Assembly (NCBI GenBank): GCA_015486615.1
Contig: WFRI01000095.1
Span: 1 to 10,182 of the forward strand
DNA from: Candidatus Omnitrophota bacterium
Lineage (GTDB): Bacteria; Omnitrophota; Gorgyraeia; Duberdicusellales; Duberdicusellaceae
Length of the DNA stretch: 10,182 nt
Reading direction: 5' to 3'
A program made the position numbers and the translations under genes. Shown piece by piece: positions 1 to 6,593 of the stretch. Below the pieces are notes generated by a model, which was not told the origin of the DNA, did not search any database, and was given only the letters and a program-made list of their open reading frames with translations. Position 1 is the stretch's first letter; each line of letters begins with the position of its first letter.

Positions 1-89
1 AAAAAGATTTTTTGATTTTTTATATGTAATTTTACATTTTGATTTTTAATTTTTGATATTTCAATAAAATGAGGCAGACTTAAAAGGCC

Positions 90-131
90 GACTTTCGACT
101 TACGACCTTGGACGTTGGACGTTCAATATCG
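90..131 (+). repeat. Degenerate 7-base tandem repeat, gap 1
   Basis: Six consecutive 7-base units share one phase. The first is GACTTTC (90-96), the second GACTTAC (97-103) and the third GACCTTG (104-110). Then come GACGTTG (111-117), GACGTTC (118-124) and AATATCG (125-131). Five of the six begin with GAC, and most have a T at positions 5 and 6. The same kind of unit recurs at 6515-6591. The period is not a multiple of three, and no convincing ORF covers it, so it is probably non-coding. Confidence 0.7.
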
Positions 132-188
132 GCACAGGGTATATCTCAACGAAAGGCAATGTCGGCATTGGGTTTACAATTTAATCGT

Positions 189-206
189 AGATTACACAGA
201 TTAAGA
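189..206 (+). repeat. Two tandem copies of a 9-base AGATTA unit
   Basis: AGATTACAC (189-197) is followed directly by AGATTAAGA (198-206). The first six bases are identical and the last three differ. Two copies could be chance, but the unit lies in the same gap as the other repeats. Confidence 0.4.
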
Positions 207-229
207 GGCTATGTTTTATTTGGAGTAAT

Positions 230-235
230 AGGAGG
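230..235 (+). promoter_or_regulatory. Strong ribosome binding site for rpsH
   Basis: AGGAGG lies six bases before the rpsH ATG. This near-perfect Shine-Dalgarno sequence fixes the start at 242 and shows that translation restarts independently after the long upstream gap. Confidence 0.85.
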
Positions 236-241
236 AATTTA

Positions 242-637
242 ATGAGTCGGACAGATATAACAGCAGATGCGATTACCATAATAAGAAATGCTTCTTTGGC
301 CGGGAAGACTGAGGCAGTTATACCTTTTTCCAACTTGCTGGCTGGAGCCTGTGGAATCTTGAAACAAGAAGGCTATCTGGAAAATTTTCGGGAAGTCCAG
401 GATGGTAAAAAGCGCTACATAAAAATTTACCTTAAATATAACGGCAAAGAACCTGTTATCAACGCCATTAAAAAAATTTCCAAGCCGGGCAGGAAAATAT
501 ATAAATCCGCAAAAGAAATGCCTAATGTCTTAAGGGGCCGGGGCCTGGCTGTTGTTACTACTTCTAAAGGAGTTATGCGCTCTTTAGACGCAAAGAAAAG
601 CAATTTAGGCGGGGAAATACTTTTTTATGTTTGGTAA
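242..637 (+). CDS. rpsH: 30S ribosomal protein S8
   Basis: S8 is a primary 16S rRNA-binding protein of the small-subunit central domain. In E. coli it also represses translation of the spc operon. The 131-residue product has the usual family length. The N-terminal domain opens MSRTDITADAITIIRNA. The C-terminal domain contains LRGRGLAVVTTSKGVM (about residues 97-112) and ends in the family signature GGEILFYVW (123-131). The start is fixed by an AGGAGG six bases upstream. It is the first gene after a repeat-bearing gap, and rplF follows after 15 bases. Whether it autoregulates here cannot be seen, since the known E. coli target lies further upstream in the operon. Confidence 0.97.
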   Translation: MSRTDITADAITIIRNASLAGKTEAVIPFSNLLAGACGILKQEGYLENFREVQDGKKRYIKIYLKYNGKEPVINAIKKISKPGRKIYKSAKEMPNVLRGRGLAVVTTSKGVMRSLDAKKSNLGGEILFYVW

Positions 638-652
638 TTTAAAGAGGTAAAT

Positions 653-1192
653 ATGTCCAGAATCGGGAGAAAACCTATACCAATAAAATCAGGGTTAAAA
701 ATTTCTTTGGATAAAAACCGGATTTTTGTAGAAGGCCCTAAGGGAAAACTTTCCTGCAATATTTGTAATGGAATAACTGTAAAACAACAGGATAACAGCA
801 TTATGGTGGGAAGGGAAAATGACAGTAAATATCTGAAGCAACAGCATGGGCTGATACGGGTTTTAATTGCTAATATGGTTGAAGGTGTAGTTAATGGATT
901 TAAACGGGAACTGGAAATAATTGGAGTAGGCTATAAGGCGCAGATGAAAGGCAGGAATTTAGTCCTGCAGGTTGGTTTTTCCCATCCGGTAGAAATCACC
1001 CCGCCGGAAAATATTAAAGTTTCTGTTCCGGCGGCTACCCGAATAGTTATAGAAGGCATAGACAAACAGCGTGTTGGGGAATTTGCCGCTAAAATAAGAA
1101 GTGTCTGCCCTCCCGAACCTTATAAAGGCAAAGGAATTAGGTTTGTGGGAGAATATGTCCGCAAAAAATTAGGCAAAGCAATGGCTAAATAA
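653..1192 (+). CDS. rplF: 50S ribosomal protein L6
   Basis: L6 binds 23S rRNA near the sarcin-ricin loop and the factor-binding site. The 179-residue product has the typical length and the two repeated L6 folds. The start MSRIGRKPIPI is canonical. GVGYKA is at residues 91-96 and GFSHPV at 108-113. The C-terminal signature PEPYKGKGIR (154-163) is intact and followed by a basic tail. An AGAGGT just upstream supports the ATG at 653. Conserved order places it between rpsH and rplR, which begins 9 bases after its stop. Confidence 0.97.
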   Translation: MSRIGRKPIPIKSGLKISLDKNRIFVEGPKGKLSCNICNGITVKQQDNSIMVGRENDSKYLKQQHGLIRVLIANMVEGVVNGFKRELEIIGVGYKAQMKGRNLVLQVGFSHPVEITPPENIKVSVPAATRIVIEGIDKQRVGEFAAKIRSVCPPEPYKGKGIRFVGEYVRKKLGKAMAK

Positions 1193-1201
1193 GAAAAGAT
1201 T

Positions 1202-1555
1202 ATGAAAACTTTAGCAAGATTATACAGGCATAAAAGAGTTAGAAAAAAAGTAGCAGGCACAGCGCAGAGGCCGCGTTTGAGCGTTTTTAGAAGCAAGAAA
1301 AATATTTACGCCCAGATTATTGATGATTCTTCGGCAAGGACTATTTTGTCCGGCTCTACTTTGTCAAAGGAGTTTAAAGAAAAGAATGTCAAACCTTCTA
1401 ATAAAGAAGGGGCTAAGGTTTTAGGCCTGATAATTGCTGAAAAGGCAAAGCAGGAAGGTATAACTAAAATATGTTTTGACAAAAGCGGCTATAAATACCA
1501 TGGCCGTGTAAAAGCTTTATCTGAAGGCTTGCGAGAAGGAGGGTTGGAATTTTAA
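1202..1555 (+). CDS. rplR: 50S ribosomal protein L18
   Basis: L18 binds 5S rRNA with L5 and L25 and anchors it in the central protuberance. The 117-residue product matches the bacterial length. A basic N-terminal arm is followed by RPRLSVFRS (23-31). The family C-terminus runs from FDKSGYKYHGR (92-102) to the terminal GGLEF, where bacterial L18 normally ends. The upstream Shine-Dalgarno is weak, so coupling to rplF is likely. rpsE starts two bases after its stop. Confidence 0.97.
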   Translation: MKTLARLYRHKRVRKKVAGTAQRPRLSVFRSKKNIYAQIIDDSSARTILSGSTLSKEFKEKNVKPSNKEGAKVLGLIIAEKAKQEGITKICFDKSGYKYHGRVKALSEGLREGGLEF

Positions 1556-1557
1556 TA

Positions 1558-2025
1558 ATGGGAAAAGAAGATCTATCAACGGCTGTGGAAAAAGAAGAAG
1601 CCTTTTTAGAACGAATAATTTTTATTAACCGGGTAACCAAAGTAACTAAAGGCGGAAAAAACCTTAAGTTTTCTGCTTTGGTTGTTGTCGGCGATGGTAA
1701 AAGCCATGCAGGCTTTGCGGTCGGCAAGTCTTTGGAGGTTTCAGATGCGATAAAAAAAGGCATTAAAATAGCCAAAAAGAATATGTTTGCAGTCAACAAA
1801 AAAGGAACAACTATTCCTCATGAAGTAATTGGCAGGTTTGGGGCGACAAAAGTTTTACTCAAACCGGCGTCTTCAGGCACGGGGGTTATTGCTTCTTTGC
1901 CTGTCAGGGCCATATGCGAATGCGCTGGGGTTAAAGATATACTTACAAAGGTTCTTACAAAATCCAACAACCCGATTAATATTGTCCGGGCTGTTTTTGA
2001 AGGATTGAAGGAATTGAAAGGGTAA
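1558..2025 (+). CDS. rpsE: 30S ribosomal protein S5
   Basis: S5 sits at the mRNA entry side of the 30S subunit and affects decoding accuracy. The 155-residue product has the N-terminal S5 dsRNA-binding domain (about 15-78; ERIIFINRVTKVTKGG, then VVGDGKSHAGFAVGK) and the C-terminal domain (about 86-150) with PASSGTGVIA (103-112) and NNPINIVRA (137-145). Two normally glycine-rich spots differ: GVIA is followed by SLPVR where GGPVR is common, and KSNNP replaces the common GSNNP. Both still fit the fold. A good GGAGG at 1538-1542 is 15 bases from the ATG, which is rather far. A weaker GGA at 1546 is nearer. The stop lies one base before rplO, with no rpmD between. Confidence 0.96.
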   Translation: MGKEDLSTAVEKEEAFLERIIFINRVTKVTKGGKNLKFSALVVVGDGKSHAGFAVGKSLEVSDAIKKGIKIAKKNMFAVNKKGTTIPHEVIGRFGATKVLLKPASSGTGVIASLPVRAICECAGVKDILTKVLTKSNNPINIVRAVFEGLKELKG

Positions 2026-2026
2026 A

Positions 2027-2473
2027 ATGCAGGTAGCGGATTTAAGGCCAAAGGTAAAAAATAAAAAATCTAAACGTTTAGGCAGAGGCATAGGTTCTGG
2101 CAAAGGCAAGACTTCGGGCCGGGGCCATAAAGGCACAGGCCAGAGGGCAGGCCGTAGATTTTATGTGGGATTTGAAGGCGGGGCGGTAAATCTTATCAGA
2201 AAACTTCCCAAAAGGGGATTTAACCATAAGCCTAAGTATGAATTTCAAATAGTAAATACTGCCGATTTAGACAAAAATTTTGAAAATGATGCTGTAATCA
2301 GAATTTCTGATTTAAAAGAAAAAAACTTAATAAAAAAAGCAAAACTTCCGGTAAAGATATTAGGCAAAGGTGATATTACCAAAACTTTTATTGTTTTTGC
2401 GCATAAATTCTCAAAATCAGCCAGGGAAAAAATAGAGGCTAAACAAGGCAAAGCAAAATGTTTAAATCTTTAG
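2027..2473 (+). CDS. rplO: 50S ribosomal protein L15
   Basis: L15 is a late-assembly 23S rRNA-binding protein. The 148-residue product has the extended glycine/arginine-rich N-terminal arm, with LGRGIGSGKGKTSGRGHKG at about 18-36. It also has the conserved FEGG (49-52) and LPKRGFNHKP (60-69) stretch. The globular C-terminal half is normal in length. The final residues, KAKCLNL, are encoded within the 16-base overlap with secY. The ATG follows the rpsE stop by one base, behind an AAAGGG site. The usual neighbour rpmD is missing. Confidence 0.96.
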   Translation: MQVADLRPKVKNKKSKRLGRGIGSGKGKTSGRGHKGTGQRAGRRFYVGFEGGAVNLIRKLPKRGFNHKPKYEFQIVNTADLDKNFENDAVIRISDLKEKNLIKKAKLPVKILGKGDITKTFIVFAHKFSKSAREKIEAKQGKAKCLNL

Positions 2474-3813
2474 GCAATATTTTTAAAATAAAGGACTTAA
2501 GGACAAAGGTTTTAATCACTTTAGCATTGATTTTCGTTTATAGGCTGGGTTGTTTTATCCCGACCCCGGGCATAGACGGCCAGGCTTTGTCTGGTTTTTT
2601 TGACCAACTGGCTAAAAAGCAGGGGTTTAGTTTGTTAGGTTTTGTCAGTATATTTACCGGCGGTGCGCTTAGAAAACTTAGTGTCTTTGCTTTAGGAATT
2701 ATGCCTTATATATCCGCCTCAATTATTATGCAGCTTTTGACTTCAGTAATTCCGGCTCTGGAAAAAATAGCCAAAGAAGGCAAAGCCGGCTATGAGAGGA
2801 TAAATCAATATACCCGTTATTTGACAGTGGGGCTTTGTTTAATTCAGGGTTTTTTTCTGAGTTTGTGGCTTTCTAATTCTGCGCATTTCGGCGGGACAAA
2901 TATCGTGCTTAATCCGGGTTTAGGCTTTACATTGGTTACAGTTATTACCCTTACTGCCGGAACTTTGTTTGTAATGTGGTTAGGCGAGCAGATTCAGGAA
3001 AGAGGTATAGGCAACGGGATCTCTATCATTATTACTGCCAGTATTTTATCCCGCCTGCCGTCGGCTTTTTACCAGTTATGGATTTTGTATTCTCCTTTTG
3101 ACCCTTCAAAAAGGCAGATAAGCCTGATAACAGTAATTGCCCTTTTAGTTGTCTGGATAGTAGTAATAGTGGGAGTTGTTTTATTTTCCCAGGCTCAAAG
3201 AAGAATACCAGTTCAGTATGCCCGCAGAGTTATAGGCAGGAGGGTTTACGGGGGCCAGTCAACATTTCTTCCTATAAGGGTGGATATGGCCGGGGTTATT
3301 GCTATTATTTTTGCCCAGTCAGTGCTTTTGTTCCCTTCAACTATTGCCCAATTTCTGCCGGCAACTTCTTTTTTGCATAGAATTGTTACAACTATATTTA
3401 GGTATAGAGGATTGTGGTATAACTTAATATATGTAGTTATGGTTTTTTTCTTTATGTATTTCTACACAGCCATAGTTTTTAACCCCGTAGAAATTGCCAA
3501 TGATCTTAAAAAATACGGCGGGTTTATCCCCGGCGTCAGGCCTGGCCAAAATACAGCGGCTTATTTAGACTATGTGGCAACACGTTTGGTTTTTGCCGGC
3601 GCATTGTATATTTCTTTAATTGCTATTGCCCCGGCTTTGGTGATGAAAGGGTTTAGAATACCTTCTTATAGAATAGCGTCTTTTTTCGGCGGGACTACTG
3701 TGCTTATTTTTGTGGGAGTTATGCTGGATACTATGCGCCAGATTGAGTCGCAGTTAATGCTTAAACATTACGACGGGTTTCTAAAAACCGGAAGATTGAA
3801 GGGCAGAAGGTGA
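2458..3813 (+). CDS. secY: Preprotein translocase subunit SecY
   Basis: SecY is the inner-membrane channel of the Sec translocon, working with SecE, SecG and SecA. The 451-residue product shows ten hydrophobic segments, at roughly 18-36, 75-95, 119-138, 157-177, 188-205, 222-245, 275-295, 317-341, 374-394 and 406-425. Family landmarks include YRLGCFIPTPGID (28-40), the GEQIQERGIGNGISI stretch (176-190), RRIPVQYARR (248-257), LPIRVDMAGVIA (271-282) and GGFIPGVRPG (354-363). The ATG lies 16 bases inside the end of rplO, so translation is probably coupled. A 45-base gap follows, with no terminator-like hairpin, before adk. Confidence 0.98.
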   Translation: MFKSLGNIFKIKDLRTKVLITLALIFVYRLGCFIPTPGIDGQALSGFFDQLAKKQGFSLLGFVSIFTGGALRKLSVFALGIMPYISASIIMQLLTSVIPALEKIAKEGKAGYERINQYTRYLTVGLCLIQGFFLSLWLSNSAHFGGTNIVLNPGLGFTLVTVITLTAGTLFVMWLGEQIQERGIGNGISIIITASILSRLPSAFYQLWILYSPFDPSKRQISLITVIALLVVWIVVIVGVVLFSQAQRRIPVQYARRVIGRRVYGGQSTFLPIRVDMAGVIAIIFAQSVLLFPSTIAQFLPATSFLHRIVTTIFRYRGLWYNLIYVVMVFFFMYFYTAIVFNPVEIANDLKKYGGFIPGVRPGQNTAAYLDYVATRLVFAGALYISLIAIAPALVMKGFRIPSYRIASFFGGTTVLIFVGVMLDTMRQIESQLMLKHYDGFLKTGRLKGRR

Positions 3814-3858
3814 AACTCCGACACCTTAACATATATATAGATATTCGGGAGGTAAAAA

Positions 3859-4494
3859 ATGAAATTAGTTCTAATCGGTGCTCCGGGAAGCGGAAAAGGT
3901 ACTCAGGCTGAGAAATTAAGCCGGCATTTTGGCGCTCGGGCGGTTTCTTTAGGCGATATCTTACGGGAAGAAGTAAAAAATAAAACGGATTTAGGCAGAA
4001 AAGTTGAGCAGTATATGTTTAAGGGAGTACTGGTTCCTGATGAAGTTGTTAAAGAAGTTATAGAGAAAAAACTGCCGGCTGAAGACTTTATCTTAGATGG
4101 ATTTCCGCGGAATATCCAGCAGGTTGAAATGCTGGAAAGTATTTTAGAAAAAAAAGGTGTCTATTTAGACAGAGTTATTTATCTCAAAGTCTCCCGGGAG
4201 GTGATAATTGAAAGGCTTTCCGGGCGCAGAGTATGTAAAAATTGCGGCGCATTATATCACATAAAAACGATGCCTCCTAAAAAAGAAGGGATTTGTGATA
4301 GATGCGGCGGGGAATTGATTATTAGGAAAGACGACAGTGCTGAGACTATCAAGAAAAGATGGCAGGTATTTATAGAAAACAGTTTGCCTATGGTTGACTA
4401 TTACCGGAATAAAGGCCTGCTTTTGGAAATAAATTCTGAAGAAGACAAAGATAAAGTTTTTAAAGATATAGTTAATTCTTTTAAAAAAAGATGA
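3859..4494 (+). CDS. adk: Adenylate kinase, zinc-lid form
   Basis: Adenylate kinase interconverts ATP + AMP and 2 ADP in the cytoplasm. The 211-residue product has the P-loop GAPGSGKGT (7-15), the DGFPR motif of the CORE/AMP-binding region (80-84) and a long-type LID. The LID carries four cysteines, C126, C129, C146 and C149 (CX2C-X16-CX2C), which is the zinc-binding pattern found in Gram-positive and many other bacteria but not in E. coli Adk. A GGGAGG six to seven bases upstream supports the start. The stop overlaps the map start as ATGA. Its place after secY is common outside Proteobacteria. Confidence 0.98.
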   Translation: MKLVLIGAPGSGKGTQAEKLSRHFGARAVSLGDILREEVKNKTDLGRKVEQYMFKGVLVPDEVVKEVIEKKLPAEDFILDGFPRNIQQVEMLESILEKKGVYLDRVIYLKVSREVIIERLSGRRVCKNCGALYHIKTMPPKKEGICDRCGGELIIRKDDSAETIKKRWQVFIENSLPMVDYYRNKGLLLEINSEEDKDKVFKDIVNSFKKR

Positions 4495-5243
4495 TAACTC
4501 TAAAGACACCTGCTGAGATTGAATTAATGCGCCAGTCAGGCAGGATACTCGCTAAGGCTTTAGAAACAGTGATGAAATCTGCAAGGCCGGGGATGAGCAC
4601 TTTAGATTTAGATGTTCTGGCAGAAGACGCTATCAGGGAGCAAGGAGCAGAGCCGGCATTTAAAGGATATCAGGGGTTTCCCGCAACTATTTGCTGCTCT
4701 TTGAATGAGGAATTAATTCATGGGATACCGTCTAAATCCAGAATTTTACAAGAAGGTGATTTGGTGAGTATTGACTTAGGTGCAAAATATAAAGGTTTTT
4801 TTTCAGATATGGCGGACACTTTTTTCTTGGGAGACAAGGCTCCGGATTTAGTAAAAAAACTTTTGCTGGTTGGCAAAAATGCTTTGAGGACAGCCATAGA
4901 AACAGTCAGGCCGGGTATAACGCTGGGTGATTTGGGTTATTCTATACAAAGTTATGTGGAAAGCGAGGGGTTTTGTGTGGTTCGTAAGTTTGTCGGACAT
5001 GGTATTGGCAAATCCTTGCATGAAGCACCGGAGGTGCCTAATTACGGCCGGCCGGGGCAGGGCCTGGTATTGAAAGAAGGGATGACTATCGCTATAGAGC
5101 CGATGGTTACGGTTGAAAGCCCGGATGTTAAAATCTTAAATGATGGATGGACGGTAGTTAGTGCAGATAAGAAGCCCTGTGTGCATTTTGAACACACAGT
5201 CTTAATAAAAAATAAAGGCGCGGAAATATTAACCCTTGGGTGA
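4491..5243 (+). CDS. map: Type I methionine aminopeptidase
   Basis: Map removes the initiator methionine from nascent proteins at the ribosome. The 250-residue product is the short type Ia form without an N-terminal extension. The pita-bread-fold metal ligands are all visible: D95 (SIDLG), D106 (SDMADT), H170 (GHGIG), E203 (IEPM) and E234 (FEHT). H77 (ELIHGIP) and H177 (LHEAP) match the catalytic and substrate-contact histidines of the E. coli enzyme. The ATG overlaps the adk stop by four bases, and infA follows within a few bases. Confidence 0.98.
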   Translation: MITLKTPAEIELMRQSGRILAKALETVMKSARPGMSTLDLDVLAEDAIREQGAEPAFKGYQGFPATICCSLNEELIHGIPSKSRILQEGDLVSIDLGAKYKGFFSDMADTFFLGDKAPDLVKKLLLVGKNALRTAIETVRPGITLGDLGYSIQSYVESEGFCVVRKFVGHGIGKSLHEAPEVPNYGRPGQGLVLKEGMTIAIEPMVTVESPDVKILNDGWTVVSADKKPCVHFEHTVLIKNKGAEILTLG

Positions 5244-5247
5244 ATTT

Positions 5248-5463
5248 ATGCCTAAAGACGATATTATAGAGGTAGAGGGAGAAATAGTGGAAGTTTTGCC
5301 TAATGCTATGTTCAGGGTAAAAATAGAAGGCGGGCATATAGTTTTAGCCCACGTTTCCGGAAAGATGCGTATGCATTTTATTAAAATTCTTACCGGGGAC
5401 AGAGTTAAAATGGAACTGTCCAGTTATGACTTAACACGGGGAAGAATAACTAAAAGATTGTAA
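5248..5463 (+). CDS. infA: Translation initiation factor IF-1
   Basis: IF-1 blocks the 30S A site during initiation and helps IF-2 and IF-3. It is a single OB-fold protein of about 72 residues, and starting at ATG 5248 gives 71. The product opens MPKDDIIEVEG and contains LPNAMFRV (17-24), GHIVLAHVSGKMR (29-41) and LTGDRV (48-53), all typical. A longer reading frame begins at TTG 5236 and would overlap the end of map. I prefer 5248 because it aligns with the family's usual N-terminus. The Shine-Dalgarno is weak (GGGTGA inside the map end), so coupling to map is likely. Confidence 0.95.
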   Translation: MPKDDIIEVEGEIVEVLPNAMFRVKIEGGHIVLAHVSGKMRMHFIKILTGDRVKMELSSYDLTRGRITKRL

Positions 5464-5476
5464 AGGATAAAGAGTT

Positions 5477-5590
5477 ATGAAAGTAAGAGCGTCAGTAAAG
5501 AGAATTTGCGAAAATTGTAAAATAATAAGAAGAAAAGGTGTTGTAAGAGTTATTTGCAAAAACCCCAAGCATAAACAGCGCCAGGGGTAA
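5477..5590 (+). CDS. rpmJ: 50S ribosomal protein L36, zinc-binding form
   Basis: L36 is the smallest large-subunit protein, bound to 23S rRNA domain VI. The 37-residue reading frame opens MKVRASVKRICENCK and ends KHKQRQG, matching the family's usual length and ends. The zinc ligands of the C+ form are present: C11, C14, C27 and H32. AAAGGA lies upstream of the ATG. The position between infA and rpsM is the classic one. Confidence 0.97.
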   Translation: MKVRASVKRICENCKIIRRKGVVRVICKNPKHKQRQG

Positions 5591-5618
5591 TTTTTCTTAA
5601 GAGAGGAAGGTAATTGTT

Positions 5619-5993
5619 ATGCCCAGGATTTTAGGTGTTGATATTCCCCGGGAAAAAAAGATAAAAATTGCTTTAAGGTATATTTACGGAATCGGGCCTT
5701 ATAAAGCAGCCTGGATTTTAAAAGAAGCCAATATTGATCCGGAAAAGCGTGCCAGAGAATTAAAAGACGAAGAACTTTCCCGGTTGACTTCTATAATTCA
5801 GTCTAAGCACAAAATAGAAGGCGAATTGCGCAGGGAAATAACTCAGAATATACGCCGGCTTATTGAGATTGGTTCTTATCGGGGAAGCAGGCATAAGAAA
5901 GGTCTGCCAGTAAGGGGCCAGAGAACCAGATGCAATTCCCGGACAAGAAAAGGGCCCCGGCCAAGAGTAGGCGGCATAAAAAAGAAAGGATAA
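5619..5993 (+). CDS. rpsM: 30S ribosomal protein S13
   Basis: S13 lies in the 30S head and bridges to the 50S subunit and the P-site tRNA. The 124-residue product has the canonical start MPRILGVDIP, the helix-two-turn-helix region with YIYGIG (21-26), and the basic C-terminal tail GLPVRGQRTR (95-104) followed by NSRTRKGPRP. C105 replaces the threonine often found there. A GAGGAAGG site precedes the ATG. Only 28 bases separate it from rpmJ, too little room for an E. coli-style S4-binding pseudoknot in a rpsM leader. Confidence 0.97.
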   Translation: MPRILGVDIPREKKIKIALRYIYGIGPYKAAWILKEANIDPEKRARELKDEELSRLTSIIQSKHKIEGELRREITQNIRRLIEIGSYRGSRHKKGLPVRGQRTRCNSRTRKGPRPRVGGIKKKG

Positions 5994-5996
5994 TTT

Positions 5997-6386
5997 ATGG
6001 CTAAATCCTCCAGAAGGAAAAAAAAGAAAATAACTATAGATGTCTCTAAAGGCATAGCCTATATTAAATCTACTTTTAACAACACGATTATAACCATTAC
6101 TGACTTAAACGGAAATGCATTAGCCTGGGCATCTGCCGGCATATCCGGATTTAAGGGTGCAAAGAAATCAACTCCTTATGCCGCTCAAATTGCTGCTTTA
6201 GGCGTGGCTAATAAAGTCAGGGGAATGGGAGTTAAGGAGTTGGAGGTTAAAGTAAAAGGCCCGGGCTCAGGCAGGGAGGCAGCGATTAGAGCTTTACAGA
6301 GTGCAGGCTTATTAGTGCGTAAAGTTAAAGATGTTACGCCTATTCCTCATAATGGCTGCCGGCCGAGGAAGAAAAGAAGAGTATAG
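5997..6386 (+). CDS. rpsK: 30S ribosomal protein S11
   Basis: S11 forms part of the platform of the 30S subunit, near the E site and the mRNA exit. The 129-residue product has a lysine/arginine-rich N-terminus. STFNNTIITITD is at 25-36, GFKGAKKSTPYAAQ at 51-64 and GPGSGRE at 88-94. The C-terminal signature PIPHNGCRP (115-123) then runs into RKKRRV. The usual ending is PPKRRRV, so the second proline is replaced by arginine here. It starts three bases after the rpsM stop. A 262-base non-coding gap follows before rpsD. Confidence 0.97.
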   Translation: MAKSSRRKKKKITIDVSKGIAYIKSTFNNTIITITDLNGNALAWASAGISGFKGAKKSTPYAAQIAALGVANKVRGMGVKELEVKVKGPGSGREAAIRALQSAGLLVRKVKDVTPIPHNGCRPRKKRRV

Positions 6387-6514
6387 TAGGATTAAGGTTG
6401 AGATTGTCATTAAATCAAAAATCAAAATGAAAAATGCAGAATGTAAAAATATTTAAGATATATCGCGATTTTAGTATTTGACTTGCTTTCTTGTCGGCAC
6501 CCGCCTCGGGGGCA

Positions 6515-6591
6515 AATGTTCAATGTCGTATATCGTAAGCCGAAGGTTATATTCTGGACTTTCGGCATTGGACATTCGACTTTCGGCATAT
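6515..6591 (+). repeat. Degenerate 7-base tandem repeat, gap 2
   Basis: Eleven consecutive 7-base windows can be read in one phase. The best are AATGTTC (6515-6521) and AATGTCG (6522-6528), followed by TATATCG (6529-6535). Later units are GACTTTC (6557-6563), GGCATTG (6564-6570), GACATTC (6571-6577) and a second exact GACTTTC (6578-6584). Units at 6543-6556 are weakly related. Neighbouring units share G/A at position 1 and T's at 5-6, and the 14-base stretch GACTTTC+GGCAT recurs after 21 bases. The family matches the array at 90-131. Confidence 0.7.
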
Positions 6592-6593
6592 TC

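Larger units (their letters stand above)
1..241. other. Non-coding gap upstream of rpsH with mosaic repeats
   Basis: No credible gene is visible here. Positions 1-60 are T-rich with repeated TTTTTGATTTT-like units and the palindrome ATGTAA-TT-TTACAT (24-37). Positions 90-131 hold in-phase 7-base units. Positions 158-171 carry words also found in the rpsK-rpsD gap. Positions 189-206 hold two copies of AGATTA. In most bacteria rpsN lies a few bases before rpsH, so a gap this long inside the spc operon is unusual. The upstream neighbour is outside the window. No convincing -35/-10 pair was seen. Confidence 0.75.

Noticed and set aside
1..131. A CRISPR array in the gap upstream of rpsH
   Set aside because: The units are 7 bases long, degenerate and directly adjacent, without the roughly 30-base repeats and unique spacers of a CRISPR array. 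No cas gene is present.
173..201. TTTACA as a -35 box for an rpsH promoter
   Set aside because: No TATAAT-like hexamer follows at 16-18 bases. A promoter here is possible but not supported.
1464..1799. A - strand open frame of 111 codons opposite rplR and rpsE
   Set aside because: It is antisense to two well-conserved ribosomal protein genes, with no family resemblance or start signal. The other antisense frames near 1818-2136, 2245, 4252, 8621 and 9407 were rejected for the same reason.
5236..5247. TTG start for infA, four codons upstream of the ATG
   Set aside because: ATG 5248 matches the length and N-terminus of the IF-1 family. The TTG would overlap the end of map and has no better ribosome binding site.
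6478..6483. TTGACT as a possible -35 box for a promoter before rpsD
   Set aside because: The region 16-18 bases downstream is GC-rich (CCGCCTCGGG) and has no -10 element.
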